A program made the position numbers and the translations under genes. A DNA stretch of 64,000 nt from Gadus chalcogrammus (Eukaryota; Chordata; Actinopteri; Gadiformes; Gadidae), in the NCBI RefSeq assembly GCF_026213295.1, contig NC_079423.1, positions 20,774,539 to 20,838,538 on the forward strand, given 5' to 3'. The notes under the pieces were generated by a model. The model ran no database searches. It saw only the letters and a list, made by a program, of their open reading frames with translations, and was not told where the DNA came from. Numbering within the stretch: the first letter of the stretch is position 1; each line of letters starts with the position of its first letter. Below are positions 14,421-25,936 of the stretch, piece by piece.

Positions 14421-15492
14421 ACTAACATTATAAGACTTGTCTTCATGCATTCCCTTTGTTAGTAGGTAGTATACCTCATAATCAAATATGATCGTTGTAT
14501 TGGTTATAATGTCAAAGCCTCAGTTAGAGTTAAGAAGGGCTAATTTAAAGAAAGAAAAATAAAAGTGCTATCCTGTTTTGTTTGCATGTTGAATCATACT
14601 GCATACTCTCTGGCCTGAGGCTAATATATATTATGTTGAGGGATGGTGAAATCGCCCCCTCCTTTATTTACTCTTATTTTTCTCTTCAATGATTATAAGG
14701 CCTTTGCTTTTCTGGAAGAGCTAATTTAAAGAAAGAAAGAATTATACCTCATAATCAAATATTATTGTTGTATTGGTTATGTCAAAGCCTAATTTAAAGA
14801 AAGAAAAAGGAAAGTGTGCTGGATAATCATATAAATAATGTCTACTAGGTCAAGACAGGGCGTTATTTACTTGATTGAATACACTATTGTAAGGTGTTTA
14901 TTTAGTTATTCTCATTTACTTATTATTATTAAAAGTTACATCCAAGAGTGAACGAATGAGTTTTTGACTGTGCCTGCCGTGGGCCTATCCTGTTTTGTGC
15001 GCATGTTGTATCATATTTCTGGCCTGAGGCTAATATACATTATGTTGAGGGATGGTGAAAAGGCCCCCCTTTATTTACTCTTATTTTTCTCCTCGACGAC
15101 TATAAGGCAGTATCTTTTTTTTTTTTTTGGGGGGGGGGGGGTGGGGCTCTAATGAAGGTGTAGATTAGAAAAATATTATGAAATTGGGGCCGGGCTGAAC
15201 GAAGCCTCATAATCTTCACGCGCTGGCGATGAGGGCGAATACTCCTCTCCCTCGCAATGTTAGCCTTTATGTTATATGTTTATGTTTTGTTTTGAACAAG
15301 CTTGTGTTGTATTTTGTGCCGTCTTTTATTGTTGATTATATGTTCCCCTTGCCCGCCCTTGATGCAACGATGACACCGGATTATTCTATGTTTAATCCCC
15401 CAGTGGGGTCGGTGCGTGCCCTGTGCCTACATCCCCCTCGGAGTCGCATATGTACCAGTTTTGAGTCTGATATGTTTGCTGCCCTATTTTAG
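14421..15492 (+). repeat. LINE inter-ORF spacer with internal duplication
   Basis: Two related blocks, about 14565-14710 and 14975-15105, share ctggcctgaggctaatata, tatgttgagggatggtgaaa and tttatttactcttatttttc. Three copies of gctaatttaaagaaagaaa-like sequence also occur. The spacer ends with a poly-T/poly-G run (15114-15141). A short frame at 15229-15492 precedes ORF2; it is not recognised. Confidence 0.7.
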
Positions 15493-18400
15493 ATGGATAC
15501 ACGATTGAACAAAATAGTTTTGATCAGTCTGAATGTAAATGGCATCAAGAATAAAATTAAAAGACACAAGATTTTGCTGTACTTAAAATCTCTAAATTGT
15601 GATATCGCTATGCTACAGGAGACTCATTTGAATGTGACTGAAGCTAAAAAGTTAAGACAGAACTGGGTGGGGCAGTTATTTTCCTCCCCTGGAGGAAAAG
15701 CTAGCAGAGGAGTCAGTATCTTAATTTCTAAGAACATGCCTTTTAAATCTTCTAGTGTACATGTTGATCAAGAGGGAAGTTGTGTCAGGTTGGCTACAGA
15801 ATGAAAAGGTAACATTAGTAAATGTGTATGCACCAAATATTTTACAATCTAAATTCTTTGCCTCTCTGTGCCCAACGATATCACGGTCTATGGAAGGCCC
15901 TCTTATTATAGGTGGTGATTTCAATTCTGTGTGTGACCCTATATTGGATCGATCGAGTCAACCTCTCCCTTCAGATAAAAACATATCAACAGCCTTGAGG
16001 GAATTACAATCTGAGCTTGGTATAACTGATATATGGCGCCTAGTCCACCCAGATGTTAGAGAGTACTCTTTCCGGGGCTCATAATTCCTACTCCAGGATA
16101 GATTACATAATGATGTCGTCAAATCTGATCCAGAATGTTCTTGAGATCAAAATGAATAGTATTTTAGTTAGTGATCATGCTGCAGTGTCCGTCACATTTT
16201 TCCCCCCAACCAACCCGTGCAAATCCAAACATTGGCGACTTAATACAATGCTACTCAAAAATGAAAATTGTACAGTGCCAGTTTTAGATAAATTTATGCT
16301 CTGTATCAAGTATCGCCACTGTCTGGGAGGCTTTTAAAGCGACATGCAGGGGCTGGTTAATTAGTTTCTCTTCGGGAGAGAATAGAAAACTCAGAGAGAT
16401 GAAATCAAAATTAAACTTCGAACTCAAGACTCTAGAAGAGCTGCATATGCGAGATCCATCCAACTTGGATCTGAGGAACTTACTCCTTACTGCTAGGGCG
16501 AATTTGCAGAAACTTGCACAAGAGGAGACAGTATGCTCTTTTCCGTTTGCGGAAAACATACTTTGAATCCGGAGACAAAGCAGGGAAAATGCTAGCTAAC
16601 AGACTGAAGCAAATAGAAAACAGACAGATCATTCCCGCTATAAGAGATGAGCATGGCATGCTACAGTGTGATGCAGCTACAATTAATGAATCTTTTAAGA
16701 ATTATTATTCAAATTTATATAGCACAGAGAATAACTGTAATGAAGAAGCCCTAGATAGTTTTTTTGGAGGATTTAACCTCCCCACGGTCAGTTCTGCGGA
16801 TAGAGCTAATATGGATGCACCTGTTACGCAGAGCGAAATTAAGATAGCAATCATGAAGATGTCTTCAGGAAAAACTCCAGGGGATGACGGCCTGGGAATA
16901 GAGTTTTATAAGTGTTTTATAGATCAGCTTTCACCATATTTACTGTTGTTATTTAATGAAATATTAGAATCTGAATGCATGCCCCCTTCTATGAGCCGGG
17001 CCATTATTTCATTGTTGCCTAAACCGGGCAAAGATCCTGCCTTGATGGGTAACCATCGCCCTTTAAGCCTTTTAAACTGTGATTATAAAATATTGGCCAA
17101 GATACTAGCACCCCGTCTGGAGAAGGTGGTACCATCTGTAGTGCATTTAGACCAAGTTGGCTTTATCCCAGGCCGCCAGTCTTCGAACAACATGAGGAGG
17201 GTATTTCAGATTATATTAAAAGCAAGTTCTAGTAATTTGCCAGTGATTGCAGCATCTTTAGATGCTGAGAAAGCCTTTGACCAAATAGAATGGGAATATT
17301 TACTGTATACGCTTAAAAAATTTGGTTTTGGACCCAAGCTTATTAGCTGGGTAAAGGCGTTGTACAGTGCTCCGTTCTCCTCTGTCAGAACTAATGGATT
17401 AATTTCAAAACCTTTCCCCTTACAACGAGGTGTGAGGCAGGGTTGTCCGGTCAGTCCCTTACTTTTCATCATGGCATTAGAACCATTAGCATGTGCAATT
17501 CGCTCTAATGGTGACATACACGGAGTAAATATTCATGGACATGATTTTAAATTAAATATGTATGCTGACGATATTCTTCTCACCCTGAGCAAGCCAACTA
17601 CCTCCATACACGCAGTTCTTAATTTAATTAACTTATTTGGTAGTTTTTCAGGGTATAAGATAAATTGGAACAAGAGTGAGGCAATTCCACTTAACTCAAA
17701 TACTTTTAAGCATGATCTAATGGATACCCCTTTTATCTGGAAAACAAATGGAATGAAATATTTAGGAATTAACATTGTCTCTCCTATTACAAAAATCTTC
17801 AGCCTTAACGACCCTGGCATTTTCCAGTCCATTAAAGAGGACATCAGTAGATGGACGCCGGCCATACCCCTTTCTCTATGGGGTAGAGCAGAAACGTTGA
17901 AAATGAATGTTCTCCCAAGGCTCTCTCATATCATCTCCTCTATTCCTTTTAAATTCCCACCAAAATGGTTTAAGGATATTAAATCACTTTTTACCCAGTT
18001 CCTTTGGAATAATAAAAAACCCAGAATTGGGTACAACAAATTAATTATCCCGAGATCAATGGGAGGCTTGGGAGTTCCGGATATATTTCAGTATTATTTG
18101 TCTTTTAATGCAAAGTACCCCTTATCGTGGGCCTATAATAATGACTTTCCGATAGGTAGTTGGCAATGGTTGGAGCAATCTGTCATGCCTGAAAATGGAA
18201 ACATAACCCTGGCATCAATGTGGTACTGCCCAAAACCACCACCCTTACTGAATAACATTATAATTCAGTTTTCATGCTCTATCGTAAAACAACTGCACAG
18301 GAGACTAGGCATTGAGGGGCTCTCTCTACCATCTTGCCCTATTTGGGGTAACCCTATCCTCTCTGCAGGAGGACGTACCCTAAGGAATAATATCTGGCAG

Positions 18401-18766
18401 AGGGCGGGTATAATGTCAGTTGGACAGATATACAAAGACCATACCCTTCCATTTCAACAACTTAAAAATCAATATGGTCTTTTACATTCATCATTCCTTA
18501 CCTATGGCCAACTGGCAGCGGTTATTAGTAAGAAATGTAAAGACGGAGCCACACCTGCTTCATGTCCGGAAGTAGACCAGCGTCTAAAACAAGCAAGTCT
18601 ATCCTCAGGGGTGGTCTCTAATATTTATGGTTTGTTATCTAAGACTGCCCCTGGTGCCTACTCTCCTGTCCAGCTGGCCTGGGCGCATGATTTGAATATT
18701 TCTTTGTCTGCGTCTGAATGGAAATCTGTTTGGAATTCGGCTTTGTACTCGAAATGTGTGAGACTA
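15493..18766 (+). pseudogene. LINE-1 ORF2: APE endonuclease + reverse transcriptase, frameshifted
   Basis: Endonuclease motifs appear in order but in shifting frames: LISLNVNGIKNK and MLQETHL (15493-15804), VNVYAP and IIGGDFN (15755-16084), then SRIDYI and VSDHAAV (16053-16337). At least three frameshifts lie between about 15780 and 16510. The RT part is open from 16514 to about 18766. It has LLPKPGKDP, NHRPLSLLNCDYKI, DQVGFIPGRQ, SLDAEKAFDQIEWEYL (motif A), GVRQGCPVSPLLF (motif B) and MYADDILL (the catalytic YADD box). The frame is then cut by the insertion at 18767 and runs on into that element to 18901. Confidence 0.9.
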
Positions 18767-18810
18767 AGGCCCAATCCCGTTTCTTTGCTCACTGTCTCAA
18801 CCCTAACCCT

Positions 18811-18862
18811 CATTGCTACCCCTCATTGCTACCCCTCATTGCTACCCCTCATTGCTACCCCT
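18811..18862 (+). repeat. 13-bp tandem repeat x4
   Basis: Four exact copies of cattgctacccct in the subterminal part of the 2.5 kb element. Confidence 0.95.
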
Positions 18863-19158
18863 AACCGATCCCCTACCAAATGGGACAACCCTACCCTGTG
18901 ACGTCATCATGGCCTCCCCGTGCCCCCTAGCAGATAACCAGACCCCTGGTAATGTTACAAGAGACAGACTGGCTGCCATTGTCTCGGGCAACGAGCAAGA
19001 CCCATTGTAAAGATGTTTAACCTGAAATGGTATTTATATTTTGTAATTGGCATGTTTAAATAAAGTATAAAAAAATAAATAAAAAATTAATACTATTTGT
19101 CCCTCGTAATATACCTTTATTTTGAATGTCACTTAGCTACATGTTAAAGGTGGTATTA

Positions 19159-19730
19159 GGGTGCACTCACACTAGGCCATCTGGCCGTGGCCGTTGGCCG
19201 TTTTCACACCTAACCGTGCTCAAATGGCCCCATTGTTCTCTGGCCTGCACTCACACTAGGCCATCTGGCCGTGGCCATTGGCCGTCGCAGCTGTGGCCTG
19301 GCCACGGAAGGCTCTTGTACATACGTCATCACGTCGTAACACGTCATCACCAAGCGTCCGCTGCATGGACCATAATAAATTCTGCCGCCAGTCAGAGTTT
19401 TAACAACAATGGACAACAACACAGAGAACACACCAACAGTTGAACTGCTTGACGCGATGTTTACCGTTTAATGGGAAAGAAGGCTCGTCGCCTTTATTAT
19501 GTCCGTGGTCGTCGCATTGACTATACGTCATCCAGCTCAGGTTGCGTAGCCGTGCGTGTGCGCGTGTCGGCTCATTAGCATCTGTACCGTAGCAGGCCCG
19601 TGCCGTAGCAGCACACCTCTCCCAAGTGGCCAAATTGGCCCGGCCTGGCCAGACTGGCCACACTCACACTGGCAGATTTGAGCATGGTTAGGCCACGGCC
19701 ACAGCCAGATGGCCTAGTGTGAGTGCACCC
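19159..19730. mobile_element. PIF/Harbinger-type MITE
   Basis: Terminal inverted repeats start GGGTGCACTCACACTAGGCC and extend about 28 bp. The flank is TTA on both sides (19156-19158 and 19731-19733), the 3-bp TWA duplication typical of PIF/Harbinger. The end motif is repeated internally at about 19246-19285. The 572-bp body contains no complete transposase. Confidence 0.75.
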
Positions 19731-20320
19731 TTAGATAATATTCGGTTATGAACAAGAACACTTTAGAAGAAACACTTTATTTAAATAAGAAACACTGAAC
19801 CACACATCTAAAAATACACACACACGCATCTAAAAATACACACACACGCACACCTAAAAATACACACACACACACACACACACACTCTCTCTCTCAGCTT
19901 TTGAGAGAATGGTGGAGAATCACATCTTCTCAACCATTCCGCCAACTTTGCCTCGCTCTCCTCATGCCTCGCCTGCTCCCTGGCACTCTCCTCTTGGAAG
20001 GGGTGTCTGGGGTGGTGGAAGAGGTGCCTGGGGTGGAGGAGCATGAGGGAGAGGTGGGGGGGGGGGGCTGGTGGCAGTGGACTCAACGAAGTCCTGAAAG
20101 AAAACGAATAAGAAGGAATTAGGAATTATATGCCAGAACTGGTTGATATGGCCATATGTTATGTACAATATATAATAGCTATGTACACAATATAGTACTG
20201 CCAAAAAATACATTGATTAACCATGTAATATTACTAATATAATATATTAGTATATATAATAATACTTATAGAATATTACTAATATAATATAATATATTAG
20301 TATACATAATATTACTTATA

Positions 20321-20968
20321 GAATATTACTAATATAATATAATATATTAGTATAAATCTTATTTTTCCGCGATTCCGCGAAAGTCGGGCGCAGACTTTCG
20401 CGATCTTCCGCGAAAGTCGGCCGCGGACTTTCGCGATCTTCCGAGAGTCCACGGCCGGGCTTCGAAGAATATTACTAATATAATATAATATATTAGTATA
20501 AATCTTATTTTTAACCTGGAGTCACTAGAACATGGAAGATCTGGATATCAGAGCCCGGTTCTCGGCCGGGCTGCCGGCCGAGAACCGGGGTCGAGCGGCC
20601 CGCGAAAGTCGGCCTCGCGATCTTCCGCGAAAGTCGGCCGCGGACTTTCGCGATCTTCCGAGAGTCCAAGGCCGGGCTTCGAAGAATATTACTAATATAA
20701 TATAATATATTAGTATAAATCTTATTTTTAACCTGGAGTCACTAGAACATGGAAGATCTGGATATCATACGACATGATATGCAGCCCGGTCTGCAGCCCG
20801 GTCGATGGCCGGGCTGCAGAGCCCGGTTCTCGGCCGGGCTGCCGGCCGAGAACCGGGGTCGAGCGGCCCGCGAAAGTCGGCCTCGTGATCTTCCGCGAAA
20901 GTCGGCCGCGGACTTTCGCGACCTTCCGAGAGTCCACGGCTGGGCTTCGAAGCCCGCGGCCGGGCTGC
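20321..20968. repeat. tandem repeat alternating AT-rich and GC-rich hairpin modules
   Basis: Copies start at 20321 (short form), 20467 and 20684; the last two are 217 bp apart. Each begins with an AT module (gaatattactaatataata) followed by a GC module rich in self-complementary segments. The latter two copies contain a perfect 16-bp stem, cccggttctcggccgg, with loop gctg (20554-20589 and 20822-20857). Another 10-bp stem is cgcgaaagtc/gactttcgcg. The array lies inside the 2.5 kb element. Confidence 0.88.
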
Positions 20969-21301
20969 AGAGTATAATTAATAAAATAATTACTAGTTAA
21001 TTACAGAGAAAACACTTACATTTGGGTTTTTCCAATCCTGTCGCATCTTTTCGCCCTCCATCTTGTCTAGGATATTTCTTGATTTTCAGTTTTCTCGCAA
21101 GGTATTGTGGGAGCAAGTCAGAACTGAAGCGCTTTGAGGGTGCCCATGGAAAATCTCAATTTTGAGGGGATGTTAGCCCTCCCCCTTACCCCTCAAGCTA
21201 CCTCAAATGTGGTAATGGGAAATGACTCCACGGCGCGTGAACGCGCAACAGTGAGGGTTAGGGTTGAGATTTTCTATGTAGCAAAGGAATGAGATTGGGC
21301 C

Positions 21302-21718
21302 TACGAATCATACAATTCAAAATTCTTCATACATCACCCCTGTCACACAAGCCAAGATGGACAAAAAACATCAAGCTCTATGCTGGCATGAGTGTGGCAA
21401 GCGAGGCACAATATTACACCTGCTATGGGAATGCCCAGCTGTTAAAACACTCTGGTTGGATGTAATATCATTTTTGTCAGTCTTTAGATGTAAACATTCC
21501 AGTTGGTCCCAACATATGCTTACTGGGCCTTAAGCCAGAAAATGTTGTGGGGAGGGCTGCTGTCCAGAGCTGGACATTGGGCTGTTTGGCCACAAAAAGA
21601 CTCATCCTTCTAAATTGGAAGGAGCGCAAAACGGATTGCTTTAGTAAGGAAACATGGCTTAGGGGATATAAGGACTTGATGTGTATGGAGCGCGCAGCTT
21701 CTATGCTGGAGAATTAAT
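21302..21718 (+). pseudogene. LINE-1 ORF2 C-terminal part
   Basis: Continues ORF2 after the insertion. RIIQFKILHTS is in the original frame. After a frameshift comes CWHECGKRGTILHLLWECP, the C-x3-C-x7-H-x4-C knuckle typical of L1/Tx1 ORF2 tails. A further shift gives KRLILLNWKERKTDCF up to the stop near 21718. Confidence 0.85.
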
Positions 21719-21918
21719 AGTCACTATCATATTTCTGTTCAAAGTAATGTCTATGTATCTTAAGGTGTCATCCTTGCACCCTTCCCCCATCCCTTGTTGT
21801 GTTCTGTCAAATGTCTGTTGTTATTGTTCTCGTACATGTCTGTAGATATTTGTGTCATTGTGTTATGTTTAATAAAAAAAAAAAAAAAAAAAAAATGCAA
21901 CTCCATCAGGGAAGCTTG

Positions 21919-22023
21919 GGGGGGGGGGGGGGAGCGAAGTAAATAAGGAGTAATGGATAGAGCGGGGCGGTATAAGGGGTCTGTCCCTCAGAGAGTGAGT
22001 GGGAGTGAGAGAGAGAGAGAGGG

Positions 22024-22086
<63 letters not shown>
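21919..22086. repeat. poly(G) run and (GA)n microsatellite
   Basis: A 14-base G run (about 21919-21932), then about 39 GA units (22008-22086) just downstream of the LINE poly(A) tail. Simple sequence continues as CT-rich DNA at 22360-22450. Confidence 0.95.
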
Positions 22087-22087
<1 letters not shown>

Positions 22088-22802
22088 CTGGTCATTAGTC
22101 TGTTGGAAGGAAAACAAGACGGATCTGCTAGTCTAGCTCTGAGCCTGACGGTAGAACACAATTACTCTGAGAGAGAGGTAGAGAGATAGTGATAGAGGGG
22201 AGAGAGAAAAGGATAGGGAGGCAGAGAGTGAGAGGGGAGAATGAAACAACCAGAGAGAGACATTCTTACCAACCAATAATTATTATTTGGTTGGCAGTAA
22301 GGCCACATGCTATTTAATGAAACATGCCCCCCCCTACCCACCATTCAGGCATATTATGCCCTCCACCCTGCCTCTCTCCTCTCTTCTCCGCTCCCCTCCT
22401 CTACCCACCTCTACCCTCCCCTCCTCTCCTCTCCCCTCTTCTCTTCTCTTTCCTCCTTATACCAAACCCCATACTTGAGCATGGTAAGCCCATGCACTGA
22501 ATGCAGATGACCCATTGAATGAGGGCACCCTTCTACCACGATTCTCCCCACAAACCGCTGCTCTGACACCCGCCGTTGGCGTTTTGCGCAGCTGAATCTC
22601 ATCATTGCTATGTGTTTTTTCGTACCCCCCGGGAGACCTAGATGAGAAATGCTTTTCTCTGTTGGCCTCCAGAGAAGCACATCATACGTCTGGAGCCTGT
22701 CGTGTCGTCTGCCGGCGTGCTTCCATGCAGCCCATTTCTCACGCTCTGCCCTCTTTCTGCAGTCTGGCTTCAAGTCTGTTTCATTAGTGGAGCCGTGGTC
22801 TT

Positions 22803-23100
22803 AAAGGGGTAGTTCGGAATTTTGGACATAGGGCCTGATTCCCAAGTTGTTAGCCTTGGTGTTCTTTATCATTGGAGACAGTTTAACACATTTCATAGTT
22901 GATTTGCCTCGGGTGTACTGTGGAGTGGGTGGATAAGACTGTTTTTATTAGCAGGCATTGCCCGTTGCCATGCGCTAGCCTAGCACGAGCAAACTCTGCA
23001 ACTAGAAGGACTGCATAAAATGTGTTGAAAACTGTCTCCAATGATAAAGAACACCAAGGCTATCTTGGGAATCTATGTCCAAAATTCCGAACTACCCCTA
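22803..23100. mobile_element. foldback MITE, ~80-bp inverted repeats
   Basis: Starts aggggtagttcggaattttg and ends with its complement; the inverted arms run on through the tctttatcattggagacag block, leaving a ~130-bp middle. Left flank is TTAA and right flank is ATAA, so a 4-bp TTAA-type target is possible but not proven. No coding content. Confidence 0.85.
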
Positions 23101-23262
23101 TAAATACATCTGAAACACGTGAACAGGCTCACGCAGACTTAAAAAAACTCTGCCATGCTCCGCTTCCCCACTGGGGTACCGATGAATATGATTAGAGACA
23201 ACCCTGGTTTTAGGGTTGAAGTCTGTTTTTTAATGTTGCTGAGCTTGTAGTTTAGTTTCAAA

Positions 23263-23340
23263 CACTGAAGTCACAGTTCGGTTCATACCTCAGTTCAGAC
23301 ATCACGGTTCGGTACGAGTTTGGTACAATGAACGGAAAAG
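23263..23340. mobile_element. hAT family B, 5'-end fragment
   Basis: The cactgaagtcacagttcggt block matches the left subterminal region of the complete copy at 60613-62103 (about 90% by eye). The very end (ggggtgtaa) is missing here. The matching right end of family B is at 31390-31595, so this copy may be the same insertion blown apart by later elements. Confidence 0.55.
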
Positions 23341-24020
23341 AAAAAAAATAACCCCAACCCTTTTTTATTGTGCATGTCTCAGGTTGTACCACCTAGTGTC
23401 ATACAGTCTCTCCCCTGAGCTAGCTGCAACAGCCTGAACTGCGTAATATAAGATGTAAACAGTAAACAATAAGTACCCCACATCATCTCCAGACTCCATC
23501 CGCAACTTGTAAACAAAATGAGACAATCAGTTATAAAACTGGAAATGCATCATGTCTTATTTATGAAAATGCAATGTACAAAGAATGTGGCTTGGTGGAG
23601 TAGTGAAGGTGCGGTTTGGCGCAGCTCAGTTACGGCTCGTGTTTCTACCGCCTCCACCAAGTACCCTTGGTGGAGGGGGGGGGTTTAAGCCGAATGTCGA
23701 TAGCCGCGTCAGCTACATTTTAGCATTGTGACCTCATTGCAGCCCGACACGGTGTAGCCTGCTAATAAATCCAAGGAAAAAGATGAACGCGCACAATAAA
23801 CAAAGATCAATAAATAAATCTTCAATAAACTAAGCTTTCGCCGTTGTCCAAAAATACCTCGCGGATAACATGTTTGTTGTAATGGTGTGTTCCTGAATCC
23901 GAATCCTGAACGCCAGACTTCCGAGTCGAAAGTCGAAGATCTCCCAGCTTTCTTGCGGCATTTCTCGAAGGCACGTCCCCTTTTTGTCTTCATCTTTCAA
24001 AAATCTGAGAGTAGACCAGT
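23341..24020. other. unassigned, possibly interior of hAT family B
   Basis: No transposase frame and no gene. Contains a poly-G run near 23677-23684. Confidence 0.35.
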
Positions 24021-24857
24021 GGCCTGTACTACAAACCTCGATTAGTGGGTTAGCGAGGTATGTTGCGCTCAAAGCCTGGGTTAAGTGGGACACGAAAGTC
24101 TATCTCTTTTAGCTTCGCTGTATCACCATGGTGACTTATGCTCTCAACCAAACCTGGTCGGGAGCAGGTTTTCAGCTAAGTCTATCAGGTTAGATAGGCG
24201 TGCGCAGCTTCTTCGCCCCTCCTTTGACAATGGCTTCACCATTACTGGGTGTACCCTTGGACCTCGGAGCTCTTATTGTACAGGGGTCTCTCCGACAGAG
24301 GCTCTTTCGGGACCGATCCCTTGGCATTGCCTGAGAATATTCTTTATGAGAGATACAGGTTCTCATCAGAGGGTATTCGCTATTTGATTGTCCTTGTTGG
24401 ACCTTATGCAGACAATGCTTACCGTTGCGCATTGTGTGGAGGTAGCGCGTCAGTCTTGAATATCTGCGTGCTGGGTTCATCTCCCAAGTGACGCGCCTTT
24501 ACTTTAAACTTAAAAAGTCCCAATTCTCATGCATATGGAATACTTATTCACGAAAGGTTATGGAAGTGTGTTTTTGTGCTTATTTCGTTATTTTATCGAC
24601 AATATGCCGAATCTTTTCACTTACATGCATTTATATAGACTGCTTGATCCATCCAGTTTGTAAAGGTGAGTAAAATGACGCAATAAACTCCCCTTTCACG
24701 TGTACACGCATTGAACCTGAAGCGGAAAACCTGGCTCGACTAACCTAATCCTAAATGAGCTTCGTAGTACCATTTAACTCTGATCGCGAGTTGCGTCTCT
24801 GTCGAGCCAGGTTTTCCCAAGAAAGCCTGGGTATGTTCAGCGAGGTTCGTAGTATAC
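24021..24857 (+). mobile_element. PIF/Harbinger element remnant
   Basis: The left end (ggcctgtactacaaacctcg, followed by aaagcctggg) matches in inverse the right region (aaagcctgggtatgttcag, cgaggttcgtagtat). The extreme right terminus has diverged, so the end is approximate. Inside lies the N-terminal part of a HARBI1-like transposase. Confidence 0.65.
24249..24491 (+). pseudogene. HARBI1-like (Harbinger) transposase N-terminal fragment
   Basis: The frame holds DPLALPENILYERYRFSSEG, followed by IRYL and LVGPY. This closely follows the DPL-x-D/E-x-x-L-Y/F-ERYRFS-x-x-GI-x-YL pattern at the start of Harbinger nucleases. The frame is lost after about 80 codons and the catalytic DDE region is missing. 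Confidence 0.7.
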
Positions 24858-25145
24858 CCCACAAGAGCAGTGATGATGCTCTCAACCAAATGTGCCCGTT
24901 AAGAGATTCTTTTTTTTTTGTATTTGTACCACGTAGGTCATTTTAATGTCGATTTTAAATGCTCTTACACACTTGATTACATTGCTACTTTATTCCGGTC
25001 ACCAATTAATGCATTGCATGGTCTTGCTCTGCGATGCAATACAATGTAAAGTTGTGTTGTTTGTTTTCGGGCTGGTTTGCTGAAGAGGCTAATGTAGCTA
25101 ACAATAAACAACGACTAGCCAATTTCATGACACAATCACAAAGAC

Positions 25146-25460
25146 GAACGATAGTTATGATATTATAACTCTAGTTCTATGATTGTAGGCGTAGCCGTCT
25201 AGGCTTCGCCTTATGGGCTTGTCCCGTGCGCGTGCTTGCGCGTGCTTGCGCGCACTGACATTTTTCAACTATGCACCAATCAACGTGGGCACCGCCCACA
25301 TTCCCTCGGCACCGTGCATATAAGGCGGCGCAAGCGTGGAGGATGGGCACCGCCCATCCTCCACGCTATTCTTCAGCATTTGGAGGGTACAGCAGGTGGG
25401 AAACTAGACGGCTACGCCTACAATCATAGAACTAGAGTTATAATATCATAACTATCGTTC
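25146..25460. repeat. perfect 55-bp inverted repeat of the DIRS terminus
   Basis: 25146-25200 and 25406-25460 are exact reverse complements (55 bp, 205-bp spacer). A further partial copy of the terminal motif (gtctaggcttcgccttatgg) follows at 25481-25500 in direct orientation. This is the DIRS inverted-terminal-repeat plus internal-complementary-region structure. Confidence 0.93.
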
Positions 25461-25936
25461 TATTTCATGTAGGCTACGCCGTCTAGGCTTCGCCTTATGG
25501 GCTAAGGTGAAGCTGCGAGCGGAGCCCAATCAATGTACTCCTGCTGGACCCCAGTCAAGAAACTTAAGTCACCAGGGCACACAAGACTCAAAAAAGCTGA
25601 GGATGTGCAAAACACAACAGCTTAATAAAAAACTAATTCCTCCTAGATCAAGCAAGGCGATGATCAAGAGAAAAAAGTGAGTCTGCAAAGCCTCCGGCCC
25701 CAACCCGTCCTTCATGGAATCCATGAAAGTGAAGCGAAAAACCAGAGTAATACGGTTTCCATTAGGTCCGCTACCACCGGGGGCGGAGCTACGAAGTTCG
25801 ACTCTCCAATAAGGAGCTTCTCCACTCCGCTTTCCATTTGAAAAACGGAGGGAGAGAAATACTGGCATACAAGTCCAACTCGCCATCCGCCAAGAGGAAT
25901 TTCAACGATGCCGCTTAAAAGAACATGCCTTCATTC

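Larger units (their letters stand above)
18767..21301. mobile_element. 2.5 kb TIR DNA element inserted in the LINE
   Basis: The left end (aggcccaatcccgtttc) and right end (complement of ggcccaatctcattcc) are inverted, and both lead into a tctcaaccctaaccctca tract. Flanks carry ta/cta on both sides and the LINE reading frame resumes at once (cta cga atc). A related element with similar ends and an internal catctttcgcc-ccatcttgcctagg block lies at about 40577-41780 and 48941-49085. A minus-strand frame at 19808-20086 includes an EESAREQARHEESEAKLAEW stretch that might be a transposase-associated remnant; I cannot assign it. Family not named. Confidence 0.65.
13467..21894 (+). mobile_element. 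L1/Tx1-type LINE, decayed, split by a DNA element
   Basis: Order on the + strand: ORF1 (13467-14420), a 1.07 kb spacer, ORF2 endonuclease and reverse transcriptase (15493-18766), a 2.5 kb foreign insertion (18767-21301), the ORF2 C-terminus (21302-21718), a 3' UTR and a poly(A) tail (about 21873-21894). Without the insertion the element would be roughly 5.9 kb from ORF1 onward. ORF1 is open; ORF2 carries several frameshifts, so the copy is dead for autonomous movement. The RT sequence resembles the Tx1 branch of L1 found in fish and frogs. The 5' end is unresolved. Confidence 0.88.

Noticed and set aside
21239..21265. Telomere-like gtgagggttagggttgag
   Set aside because: Only one or two TTAGGG-like units within a transposon end; not a telomeric array.
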